From Bacteroidales bacterium (lineage in GTDB: Bacteria; Bacteroidota; Bacteroidia; Bacteroidales; Muribaculaceae), in assembly GCA_900770215.1 (NCBI GenBank), contig CAAGJW010000052.1:1-41596 (forward strand): 41,596 nucleotides of DNA. Direction: 5' to 3'. Under the pieces are notes generated by a model. It did no database searches, was not told where the DNA came from, and worked only from the letters and a program-made list of their open reading frames with translations. The position numbers and the translations under genes were made by a program. Positions 17,617-25,377 of the stretch are shown here, one piece after another; the stretch's first letter is position 1, and every line of letters starts with the position of its first letter.

Positions 17617-18252
17617 ATGAAGAGCATCGAGATACCCTCAACCCACATCGGCCAACTGTCGCTTCCAGCCATTGCCCGAGAGCTGAAAAACAACGGGCAG
17701 CGCACCTGCATCGACACCGTCAATTGGCTCAAATACAGCTACAAGCCCCTAGTGAGCCTCTATCTCGGGCACACATCGAGCCACTTGTGGTGCCTTTTCA
17801 ACGTGTGCGAGCAGCATGTGCTGGCCCGTAACATGGACACCAACTCAAATGTGTGGGAGGACAGCTGCGTCGAGATTTTCGTCGCCGACCAAGACGGCCG
17901 CCACTACTACAACTTCGAAATCAACTGCACTGGCACAGCGCTGGCCGCACGACGCTGCAGCCGAGAGGTGTTCCAACTGCTGGCACCCGAGCAAGTGCAA
18001 AGCATCGTTAGGCTGGGCAGCCTGCCCCATGAGCCCATCGACGAGCATGGGCCGGCGCTGTCGTGGCAACTGGCCGTGGGCCTGCCTTTCTCGCTGCTGG
18101 GACTCGACACCGTGCCGCCAGTGCTATGGGGCAACTTCTACAAGTGTGGCGATGGCACCGTGCAACCCCACTACCTGAGCTGGGCACCTATCGGCACGCC
18201 TGAGCCCAACTTTCATCAGCCACAATTTTTTGGAAAATTAATCCTGGTTTAA
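17617..18252 (+). CDS. CBM9-like carbohydrate-binding protein without signal peptide
   Basis: The ATG at 17617 follows the -7 box at 17583; an in-frame alternative at 17569 would precede the transcript start. The 211-residue product resembles stand-alone carbohydrate-binding family 9-like proteins of Bacteroidetes: YLGHTSSHLWCLFNVCE, SNVWEDSCVEIFVA, YYNFEINCTGTALAARR, LSWQLAVGLPFSLLG, LWGNFYKCGD and the end FHQPQFFGKLILV. No signal peptide or membrane segment is seen, so it is probably cytoplasmic. Its stop codon lies two bases before the next start, so it forms an operon with the kinase-like gene. The ligand is unknown; a role in handling imported sugars or glycan-derived products is inference. 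Confidence 0.78.
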   Translation: MKSIEIPSTHIGQLSLPAIARELKNNGQRTCIDTVNWLKYSYKPLVSLYLGHTSSHLWCLFNVCEQHVLARNMDTNSNVWEDSCVEIFVADQDGRHYYNFEINCTGTALAARRCSREVFQLLAPEQVQSIVRLGSLPHEPIDEHGPALSWQLAVGLPFSLLGLDTVPPVLWGNFYKCGDGTVQPHYLSWAPIGTPEPNFHQPQFFGKLILV

Positions 18253-18254
18253 TC

Positions 18255-19346
18255 ATGTACACCACTCAACAACTCATGGCCATCGCATCGCACTTTGCCA
18301 TAGATGGCGACCTCGTGCAAGTAAAACAGTTAGGTGCCGGTTTTATCAACGACACCTTCATCGCCCACACCAAGGGTAGCGCGCCCAGCTATGTGCTGCA
18401 ACGCAAAAACAAGCACATATTCACCAATGTGCCTGCCATGATGGGCAATATAGTGAGTGTGACCAGCCACCTGCGCAAGAAGGTGCTGGCAGCCCACGGC
18501 GACCCTCGACGTGAGGTGCTCACCGTGATAGCTGCCCACGACGGTCTGCCCTACTACCTGGACGACGACGGGCAATACTGGGTGATGACCTTGTATATCG
18601 ACGGAGCTGTGACCCATGACCGCGCCGACAGCACCATCCTGGCCTACAAGGGAGGAATGGCAATAGGCCGCTTCCAGTCGCAACTGGCCGACTTCAACCA
18701 TGAGCTCTATGATGTGATCCCCGGTTTTCACAACCTGCGACACCGGCTTGAGCAGTGGGATAAGTCGCTCGCACAGGATCGCGCAGGGCGCTGCAGCCAG
18801 GTGGGGCCTGAAATAGAGTGGATCGCGTCGCGACGCGAGACGATGATGCAGTTTCAGCACCTTGTAGAAGACGGCACTCTGCCAAAGCGTGTGACCCACA
18901 ACGACACCAAGATAAGCAACATCCTCTTTGACCACGCGGGCAATGTGCTGTGCGTGATCGATCTCGACACGGTGATGAGCAGCACCTCGCTCAACGACTA
19001 TGGCGACGCCATACGCTCCTATGCCAACACCGGTGCCGAAGACGACCGCGACCTCGACAAGGTGTCGCTGAGCCTGCCCATGTACGAGGCCTACACACGC
19101 GGCTACCTGCAGCAACGCCGCTCCACGCTCACCGACGCCGAGTTGCAAAACCTGGCCCTGTCGGCCTGCTTCATCACCTATGAGCAAGTGCTGCGCTTCC
19201 TCATGGACTACATCGATGGCGACACCTATTATAAGACGGCCTACCCCGACCACAACCTCGTGCGTGCCCGAGCACAGTTCCGCTTGCTGCAATCGATGGA
19301 GGCGCACTACGACTGCATGCAGCACATCGTCGATCTTTACAGTTGA
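18255..19346 (+). CDS. APH-family phosphotransferase, N-acetylhexosamine kinase-like
   Basis: The protein has 363 residues of the aminoglycoside-phosphotransferase/choline-kinase fold. It shows an N-lobe loop GAGFINDTF, the Brenner-type catalytic motif HNDTKISNILFD with the catalytic aspartate, and the metal-binding CVIDLDTVM. Length and these motifs resemble N-acetylhexosamine 1-kinase (NahK) and related Bacteroidetes sugar kinases rather than antibiotic-resistance enzymes. The likely reaction is ATP-dependent phosphorylation of a hexosamine or other sugar at C1 in the cytoplasm. It follows the CBM9-like gene by two bases and precedes a strong terminator. Substrate is not determined by the sequence alone. 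Aminoglycoside resistance is unlikely. Confidence 0.75.
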   Translation: MYTTQQLMAIASHFAIDGDLVQVKQLGAGFINDTFIAHTKGSAPSYVLQRKNKHIFTNVPAMMGNIVSVTSHLRKKVLAAHGDPRREVLTVIAAHDGLPYYLDDDGQYWVMTLYIDGAVTHDRADSTILAYKGGMAIGRFQSQLADFNHELYDVIPGFHNLRHRLEQWDKSLAQDRAGRCSQVGPEIEWIASRRETMMQFQHLVEDGTLPKRVTHNDTKISNILFDHAGNVLCVIDLDTVMSSTSLNDYGDAIRSYANTGAEDDRDLDKVSLSLPMYEAYTRGYLQQRRSTLTDAELQNLALSACFITYEQVLRFLMDYIDGDTYYKTAYPDHNLVRARAQFRLLQSMEAHYDCMQHIVDLYS

Positions 19347-19392
19347 AAAAGCTACACGCCCCACTCAAAACAACAAGAGGAAACAAGCAATT

Positions 19393-19425
19393 ATGCCAAA
19401 ATGTCACGTTTTGGCATTTTCTTTT
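19393..19425 (+). terminator. Rho-independent terminator before clpB
   Basis: A perfect 9-bp stem (19393-19401 with 19409-19417) has a 7-base loop and a T-rich tail TTTCTTTTT. It closes the CBM9/kinase operon and isolates clpB, which therefore needs its own promoter within about 19426-19496. I could not find a clear TAnnTTTG there. Confidence 0.85.
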
Positions 19426-19496
19426 TATGGGCACACATCTTGCATAGGCATCAGGCAGAAAGGAGCCTGTGGAAACATAGGCAAAGATATAAAATT

Positions 19497-22085
19497 ATGA
19501 CATTCAACAACTACACAATCAAAGCACAAGAAATTGTTCAGAAGGCCGTTCAGCTGTGCCAAGGCAACAAGAACCAGGCCCTTGAGCCTGTGCACCTTCT
19601 GAAGGCTGTGATGACCGAAGGCGATGCGGTTGTGAAGTTCATTTTCCAGAAGCTCGACATAGCTCAAGCCATGATTGAGCGACCGCTTGAAGAGGAACTT
19701 GCCCGCCTGCCCAAGATATCCGGCGGAGAACCCTACTTGAGCAACGACTCAAGCAAGACCCTTGAAAAAGCCACCGACTATGCCACCAAGCAAGGCGACC
19801 AGTATGTGACCGTCGAGGCCATCTTGATGGGTATTTTCCTCACCAGTTCACCTGCATCGACCATACTGAAAAATGCAGGTGTGACCGAGAAGGACCTGCA
19901 AGCTGCCATTGCCGAGCTGCGACAGGGCAAGAAAGCCACTGCCGAGGGCGCCGAGGAGCAGTACAACGCCCTTTCGAAGTATGCCATCAACTTGTGTGAG
20001 CGCGCCCGCCAGGGCAAGCTCGACCCAGTGATAGGCCGTGACGACGAGATACGCCGCGTGCTGCAAATCTTGAGCCGGCGCACCAAGAACAACCCTATTC
20101 TCATAGGCGAGCCTGGTACCGGCAAGACGGCCATCGTCGAGGGCCTCGCCCAGCGCATCGTGCGCGGCGACGTACCCGAAAACCTGAAGCAGAAGCAAGT
20201 GTTCTCGCTCGACATGGGCGCCCTCATCGCAGGTGCAAAATACCAAGGCGAGTTTGAGGAGCGGCTCAAGGCTGTGATCAACGAAGTGACCAAGTCCAAT
20301 GGCAACATCATCCTCTTCATCGACGAGATCCACACCCTGGTGGGCGCCGGCAAGAGCGGCGGTGCAATGGATGCAGCCAACATCCTCAAGCCTGCTCTGG
20401 CCCGTGGCGACCTGCGCAGCATCGGTGCCACCACCCTCGACGAGTACCAGAAATACTTTGAAAAGGACAAGGCCCTTGAGCGGCGTTTCCAGGTGGTGAT
20501 GGTCGACGAGCCAAGCGAGGACGACGCCATTGCCATACTGCGTGGCTTGAAAGAGAAATATGAGAACCACCACAAGGTGCGTATCAAGGACGACGCCATC
20601 ATTGCCGCCGTGCAGCTCAGCCAGCGCTACATAAGCGACCGCTTCCTGCCCGACAAGGCTATCGACCTGATGGATGAGGCTGCCGCCAAGCTGCGTATCG
20701 AGATGGACTCGGTGCCCACGGGGCTCGATGAGGTGACGCGCAAAATCACCCAGCTCGAAATCGAACGCCAAGCCATAAAGCGCGACGGCGACGCCCAGCG
20801 CATTGCTCAGCTCGACAAGGAGATTGCCGAACTCAAGGAGAAGGAAAGCTCCTACAAGGCCAAGTGGAAGAGCGAGAAAGAGCTCATCAACAAGATCCAG
20901 CAGAACAAGATCGACATGGAGCAACTCAACTTTGAGGCCGAGAAAGCCGAGCGCAACGGCGACTATGCCCGCGTGGCCGAGATACGCTACTCGCTCTTGA
21001 AGCAGAAGCAAGACGAGAACAAGGCCATACAGGAGAAGCTCAAGGCCATGCAAGGCGACAAGGCCCTCATCAAGGAGGAAGTCGATGCCGACGACATTGC
21101 CGACGTGGTGAGCCGCTGGACGGGGATACCCGTGACCAAGATGATGCAGAGCGAGAAAGACAAGCTCCTGCACCTCGAGGAGGAACTCCACAAGCGCGTT
21201 GTGGGCCAGGACGAGGCCATCACCGCCATTGCCGACGCCGTGCGCCGCAGCCGTGCCGGCCTCAACGACCCGCGCCGACCCATAGGTTCGTTTATCTTCC
21301 TGGGCACCACTGGTGTGGGCAAGACCGAGCTGGCCAAGGCACTGGCCGACTACCTGTTTAACGACGAGAACATGATGACCCGTATCGACATGAGCGAGTA
21401 TCAAGAAAAGTTCAGCGTAACCCGGCTCATCGGTTCGCCTCCAGGCTATGTGGGCTATGACGAGGGCGGACAGCTCACCGAGGCCGTGCGCCGCAAGCCC
21501 TACTCGGTAGTGCTCTTCGACGAGATCGAGAAGGCTCACCCCGATGTGTTCAACATCTTGCTGCAAGTGCTCGACGACGGCCGCCTCACCGACAACAAGG
21601 GCCGCACCGTCAATTTCAAGAACACCATCATCATCATGACCAGCAACCTGGGCAGCGACCTCATACGCGAGCGCTTTGAGCACCTCACCCAGGCCAACCG
21701 CCACGAGGTGATCGAGAAGACCAAGGCCGATGTGTTTGCCATGCTCAAGAAGCACATGCGTCCCGAGTTCCTGAACCGTATCGACGACATCATCATGTTC
21801 ACGCCTCTCGACGAGGAGCAGATACAGCAAATCGTGAGGATGCAGATGCGCAACGTGGCCAAGATGCTCGCCCACAACGGCATCACGCTCAACACCACCG
21901 ATGCCGCCGTCAAGGTGCTGGCACAGGCTGGCTACGATCCCGAGTTCGGTGCACGACCGGTGAAGCGTGCCATCCAAGACCTGGTGCTCAACCGCTTGAG
22001 CAAAGACATCATTGGCCAGCGCGTGAACCGCGACAAGCCCATCACCATCGATGCCACTGCCGGCGAGCTCACCTTCAACAACTAA
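19497..22085 (+). CDS. clpB: ATP-dependent disaggregase ClpB
   Basis: The start is the ATG at 19497 (MTFNNYTIKAQEIVQ); the frame is open upstream through a terminator and is not coding there. The product is 862 residues, normal for ClpB. It has the Clp N-domain (about 1-145), AAA module 1 with Walker A GEPGTGKT and IDEIHTLVGAG, the coiled-coil M-domain (about 410-530, Lys/Glu-rich), AAA module 2 with Walker A GTTGVGKT and LFDEIEKAHPDV, and the C-terminal D2-small domain (DPEFGARPVKRAIQ). The M-domain separates it from ClpA and ClpC. It works with DnaK to dissolve protein aggregates after heat stress. It is a single-gene unit flanked by terminators. Confidence 0.98.
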   Translation: MTFNNYTIKAQEIVQKAVQLCQGNKNQALEPVHLLKAVMTEGDAVVKFIFQKLDIAQAMIERPLEEELARLPKISGGEPYLSNDSSKTLEKATDYATKQGDQYVTVEAILMGIFLTSSPASTILKNAGVTEKDLQAAIAELRQGKKATAEGAEEQYNALSKYAINLCERARQGKLDPVIGRDDEIRRVLQILSRRTKNNPILIGEPGTGKTAIVEGLAQRIVRGDVPENLKQKQVFSLDMGALIAGAKYQGEFEERLKAVINEVTKSNGNIILFIDEIHTLVGAGKSGGAMDAANILKPALARGDLRSIGATTLDEYQKYFEKDKALERRFQVVMVDEPSEDDAIAILRGLKEKYENHHKVRIKDDAIIAAVQLSQRYISDRFLPDKAIDLMDEAAAKLRIEMDSVPTGLDEVTRKITQLEIERQAIKRDGDAQRIAQLDKEIAELKEKESSYKAKWKSEKELINKIQQNKIDMEQLNFEAEKAERNGDYARVAEIRYSLLKQKQDENKAIQEKLKAMQGDKALIKEEVDADDIADVVSRWTGIPVTKMMQSEKDKLLHLEEELHKRVVGQDEAITAIADAVRRSRAGLNDPRRPIGSFIFLGTTGVGKTELAKALADYLFNDENMMTRIDMSEYQEKFSVTRLIGSPPGYVGYDEGGQLTEAVRRKPYSVVLFDEIEKAHPDVFNILLQVLDDGRLTDNKGRTVNFKNTIIIMTSNLGSDLIRERFEHLTQANRHEVIEKTKADVFAMLKKHMRPEFLNRIDDIIMFTPLDEEQIQQIVRMQMRNVAKMLAHNGITLNTTDAAVKVLAQAGYDPEFGARPVKRAIQDLVLNRLSKDIIGQRVNRDKPITIDATAGELTFNN

Positions 22086-22114
22086 CCGTGCCACAAGCAT
22101 CAATCATTAATACT

Positions 22115-22154
22115 AAAGTGGATTGCCCCCACACAGGGCAACCCACTTTTTTTT
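22115..22154 (+). terminator. Rho-independent terminator of clpB
   Basis: A 14-bp stem with one mismatch (22115-22128 with 22136-22149), loop CCACACA or similar, and a T-tract form a strong terminator. It also separates clpB from the convergent end of the RiPP operon at 22189. Confidence 0.9.
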
Positions 22155-22188
22155 GTTTCTTGCCAGTACGTTTTGTGTGATTAAGCAC

Positions 22189-23154
22189 TCAAGGTCGACT
22201 TGTAGCATATATTGATTTTAAGGCATCTATCAATCGCCCTCCAAACATGAGCCCTACCTTTCGGGCATATTCATCATGCGCATGAATCACTCGGCTGAAC
22301 AAATCTTTAAACATCTCCAGGCTTAGGCTAAACATATAATAGCCGTTGTTTGTGTATATTTTCACAGCTATTGAAGCAATATAAAGAATTTTACAGCACA
22401 GCCATGCTTCCGCACGTTCGCTCAGCTTGTGGTTGCACAAATAGTCGTACAGATCATTGGCCACAGCCAAGTGGTTATTAGCTCTAAATATTGTCGCCAC
22501 ATTAGTGCCTGTTATGGAATCAGCATTTTTGCAATACACATAATGAAACCCATTTGTCAATTGCACATGGCGGGCTTCACACATGGCTATACTTGTCCAC
22601 AAGTCGTCTTCCGACATTCTATGTCGAAATCTTAACTTAACCCTATCAAGAAACGCCTTCTTATACATGTAGCCGAACACCAATGGTGTAAAAGTGTTGG
22701 TTTGCATAAGTTTTGCAAAGCAGTCATCTCCTTTCCATAACCTTCCTGCCATTTCACTACACGCCTGTCTTGCTTCTGTATGTTGGTCGGCAAAAATAAT
22801 TTTCACTCCACCCATCGCCATTTCCGCTTCTGAGGAGGTGAAGTTATTATACATTGATTGAAAGCAATCGCTAATAATAAAGTCATCGCTATCGACAAAT
22901 GCAACCACATCCCCACTGCATTTGTCCAGGCCAAGGTTGCGAGCCGCTGATACGCCATGGTTTTCTTGGTGAAAAAATTTGATTTCTCCATTTGAAACAT
23001 ATTTTCTCGCTATGTCACACGACCTATCGGTAGATCCATCATCCACCACAATCACTTCTTTGCGCACATGCAATCCCCGCAGCGACTCAATGCACCGCCC
23101 AATGTATCTCTCAGAGTTGTACATCGGGATAATAATTGAAAGCAACGGCTCCAT
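22189..23154 (-). CDS. Glycosyltransferase family 2 protein
   Basis: The start is the ATG at 23154 (MEPLLSIIIPMYNSERYIG), which fits the family N-terminus and lies four bases after the stop of the C39 exporter gene. The 321-residue protein has GT-A hallmarks: IVVDDGSTDRS, a GVSAARNLGLD motif, the metal-binding FVDSDDF and a catalytic-base-like MSEDDLWTS. There is no transmembrane segment, so it acts in the cytoplasm using a nucleotide sugar. As the last gene of the peptide operon it probably glycosylates the precursor peptide or its modified core. A role in surface polysaccharide cannot be excluded, but no polymerase, flippase or sugar-biosynthesis gene is nearby. Confidence 0.85.
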   Translation of the reverse strand: MEPLLSIIIPMYNSERYIGRCIESLRGLHVRKEVIVVDDGSTDRSCDIARKYVSNGEIKFFHQENHGVSAARNLGLDKCSGDVVAFVDSDDFIISDCFQSMYNNFTSSEAEMAMGGVKIIFADQHTEARQACSEMAGRLWKGDDCFAKLMQTNTFTPLVFGYMYKKAFLDRVKLRFRHRMSEDDLWTSIAMCEARHVQLTNGFHYVYCKNADSITGTNVATIFRANNHLAVANDLYDYLCNHKLSERAEAWLCCKILYIASIAVKIYTNNGYYMFSLSLEMFKDLFSRVIHAHDEYARKVGLMFGGRLIDALKSIYATSRP

Positions 23155-23158
23155 TCTC

Positions 23159-25372
23159 TTAACTCTCCAATTCAAGTTGGTTTTTAATCAATTCGTAATA
23201 CTTCCCTTTGCGGTCTACCAATTGCTGATGGGTGCCTTGCTCGGCAATCATACCATTTTCCAGGTAAACAATGTTGTCGGCCTTAACCACCGTGCTAAGC
23301 CTGTGAGCCACAACTATCACTGTTCTATTTTTGAAAAAATCTTCGAGGTTGTCCATAATGCGGCGCTCGTTGACAGTATCGAGAGAAGACGTAGCCTCGT
23401 CAAAAATCAAAAGCTTAGGATCTTTATATACAGCACGAGCTATCAATATCCTTTGTTTTTGACCTTGGCTCAACTCTATACCAGAAGGTCCTATCTTCAT
23501 ATCATACTGCCCAGGTTGTTTTTCAATAAAATCATTGATACATGATAATTTGGCAGAACTCTTAACTTTGTCCATATTAATACATGAGTCCCCTAACGCA
23601 ATATTTTCAGCCACAGTTCCACTGAAAATTCTTCCATCTTGCAACACAACACCACATACACTTCTCCAAAGATCTATATTAAGCGTATTTAGAGGCGCTC
23701 CATTAACAAGAATTTCTCCCTTTTGTGGCTCATAAAAGCCTAATATCAATTTTATCAAAGTGCTTTTCCCACTCCCGCTATTTCCTACTATTGCTGTCAC
23801 CTTATTCTCAGGTAATGAAATAGACAAATTGTTAAAGACATAAGGACAAAAACTTCCTTCGTATTTAAAAGTAACAGAATCAATTATTATGTTGTAACGT
23901 AATTGATTGTTTACAAGTTCTCCATCGCTATTTTCTTCTTTTTTCCTTTGTACTTCTGACAGCCTATTTACAGAAATTTTTACTTGCTGAATACTATTTG
24001 CCAAAGATTGAAATTGATTTACGGGAGTAACTAATTGTCCCAAGATATAACTCACACTCATCATTACGCCCAACGTAAGTTCACCCCGAATTGTTAAAAT
24101 ACCACAAAGGCAAAGAATCGCAATGTCTCTCAACTTGTTAATCAATTGAACTCCGCTGCTCTGCTTAAAATTCAGACCCAATTGGCGAATCATCAAGCTG
24201 TTAATTAATTGCTGATTATTCTTCCATACTTCTGTCTGCTTATATTGGGCATTGTTTACTTTTATGTCAGGCATACCATTAAGAATTTCATACAGTAAAT
24301 TTCTATTTCTCGCTTGTTCCACAAATAACGAGTAGTCAATGAATTTTCTTTCATGAAGAAAATAAACATTCCATATAATACCAATGATGGAAACTATCAG
24401 AAATGTGACTGTTGCAACCAAGCTATAGTAAGCCAGAAATGTCAAATAAACCAATGCGTTGATCAGTGAAAAACCTAAGTTTATAAGGTTGTCGGTAAAA
24501 AAGGACCTTACACTGTTAAAATCATCAAGCCGCTGCATAAACTCAGTGTTTAATTTTGTATCAAAGTATTTCATTGGCAAATGCATTAACTTTCTTAGCA
24601 AGCTTTCAATGTATGTAATGCTCACTAAAAAATTCACCTTGCTCATTACCAATGAGCTCAATGTGTTAGAGAACACATAACTGAAAAAAAAAGACAGCTG
24701 CACCATAAACAGTTGCCATGTGACATCTATATTTCTTCCAATTACGCCTTTGTCTATTACAAGTTGGTATATGTACGGAATCATCCAGCCAGAAAACATC
24801 GAAAAAATCAATAGCGATAGAGCCAATATGACTTTCAACTTTTGAGAGACATACTGTTTAAGTATTGTTCTGGCAATTGACCAGTCGGTCTTTTCCTCCT
24901 CTATCTTTGTGGTGAAGAAGCGCTCTGTGGGCTTTAATAAAATCGCGAATCCTTCACTTTCGCCATTCTGCCAGCTTTGAATAAATTCTTTCTCCTGGAA
25001 TTTAATCTTGCCTATCGATGGATCTGCTATCAAGAACTCAGCCTGCTTGTTTTTTTTTAGCCTCACACAATACAAAACCACAAAATGATTTCCCCTCCAA
25101 TGCAATATCACAGGGAATGGAATTTTTTGTAATTGATCTGCTGTCGCTTTCACCACTGCGGTATTAAAGCCCAGCTCTTCAGAGCGACGCTTAATGTCTC
25201 CTAAAGTGACACCTATTCGAGAAATGCTTATCCCCTGCTTGATACATTGCTGTGAGTATGGCCTCCCCCAATAATTGCAAATCATTTGAAGGCAAGCGGG
25301 GCCACAATCTGTACTTTCCACTTGCCAGAAGACTTTAAAATGCCTTGTACTTTTTCTGTCTCTCAACTTCAT
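23159..25372 (-). CDS. C39-peptidase ABC exporter for leader-peptide cleavage and secretion
   Basis: The protein is 737 residues with the three-part layout of peptidase-containing ABC transporters. The C39 cysteine protease domain (1-130) has oxyanion Q17, catalytic C23 in STDCGPAC, H96 in WRGNHFVVLY and D117 in IADPSIGK, so all catalytic residues are present. Six membrane segments follow (about 175-460), then the nucleotide-binding domain with Walker A GNSGSGKST, signature LSQGQKQR, Walker B LLIFDEATSS and the H-loop AHRLS. It cleaves double-glycine-type leaders and exports the mature peptide across the inner membrane. It sits 5 bases after the outer-membrane barrel gene and 4 bases before the GT2 gene. 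Its likely substrate is the precursor at 29051-29269. No HlyD-type adaptor gene is adjacent. Confidence 0.95.
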   Translation of the reverse strand: MKLRDRKSTRHFKVFWQVESTDCGPACLQMICNYWGRPYSQQCIKQGISISRIGVTLGDIKRRSEELGFNTAVVKATADQLQKIPFPVILHWRGNHFVVLYCVRLKKNKQAEFLIADPSIGKIKFQEKEFIQSWQNGESEGFAILLKPTERFFTTKIEEEKTDWSIARTILKQYVSQKLKVILALSLLIFSMFSGWMIPYIYQLVIDKGVIGRNIDVTWQLFMVQLSFFFSYVFSNTLSSLVMSKVNFLVSITYIESLLRKLMHLPMKYFDTKLNTEFMQRLDDFNSVRSFFTDNLINLGFSLINALVYLTFLAYYSLVATVTFLIVSIIGIIWNVYFLHERKFIDYSLFVEQARNRNLLYEILNGMPDIKVNNAQYKQTEVWKNNQQLINSLMIRQLGLNFKQSSGVQLINKLRDIAILCLCGILTIRGELTLGVMMSVSYILGQLVTPVNQFQSLANSIQQVKISVNRLSEVQRKKEENSDGELVNNQLRYNIIIDSVTFKYEGSFCPYVFNNLSISLPENKVTAIVGNSGSGKSTLIKLILGFYEPQKGEILVNGAPLNTLNIDLWRSVCGVVLQDGRIFSGTVAENIALGDSCINMDKVKSSAKLSCINDFIEKQPGQYDMKIGPSGIELSQGQKQRILIARAVYKDPKLLIFDEATSSLDTVNERRIMDNLEDFFKNRTVIVVAHRLSTVVKADNIVYLENGMIAEQGTHQQLVDRKGKYYELIKNQLELES

Positions 25373-25377
25373 CTATT

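Noticed and set aside
18255..19346. Aminoglycoside resistance gene
   Set aside because: The fold is shared, but the HNDTKISNILFD and IDLDTVM motifs and length fit sugar kinases, and no resistance context is present.
19401..19496. N-terminal extension of ClpB
   Set aside because: The open frame begins within the terminator stem at 19393-19417 and the family start is MTFNNYT at 19497.
19848..22103. Very long minus-strand open frame (751 codons) opposite clpB
   Set aside because: It lies entirely antisense to a perfectly conserved ClpB, has low-complexity Val/Leu/His-rich composition and arises from clpB's codon bias.
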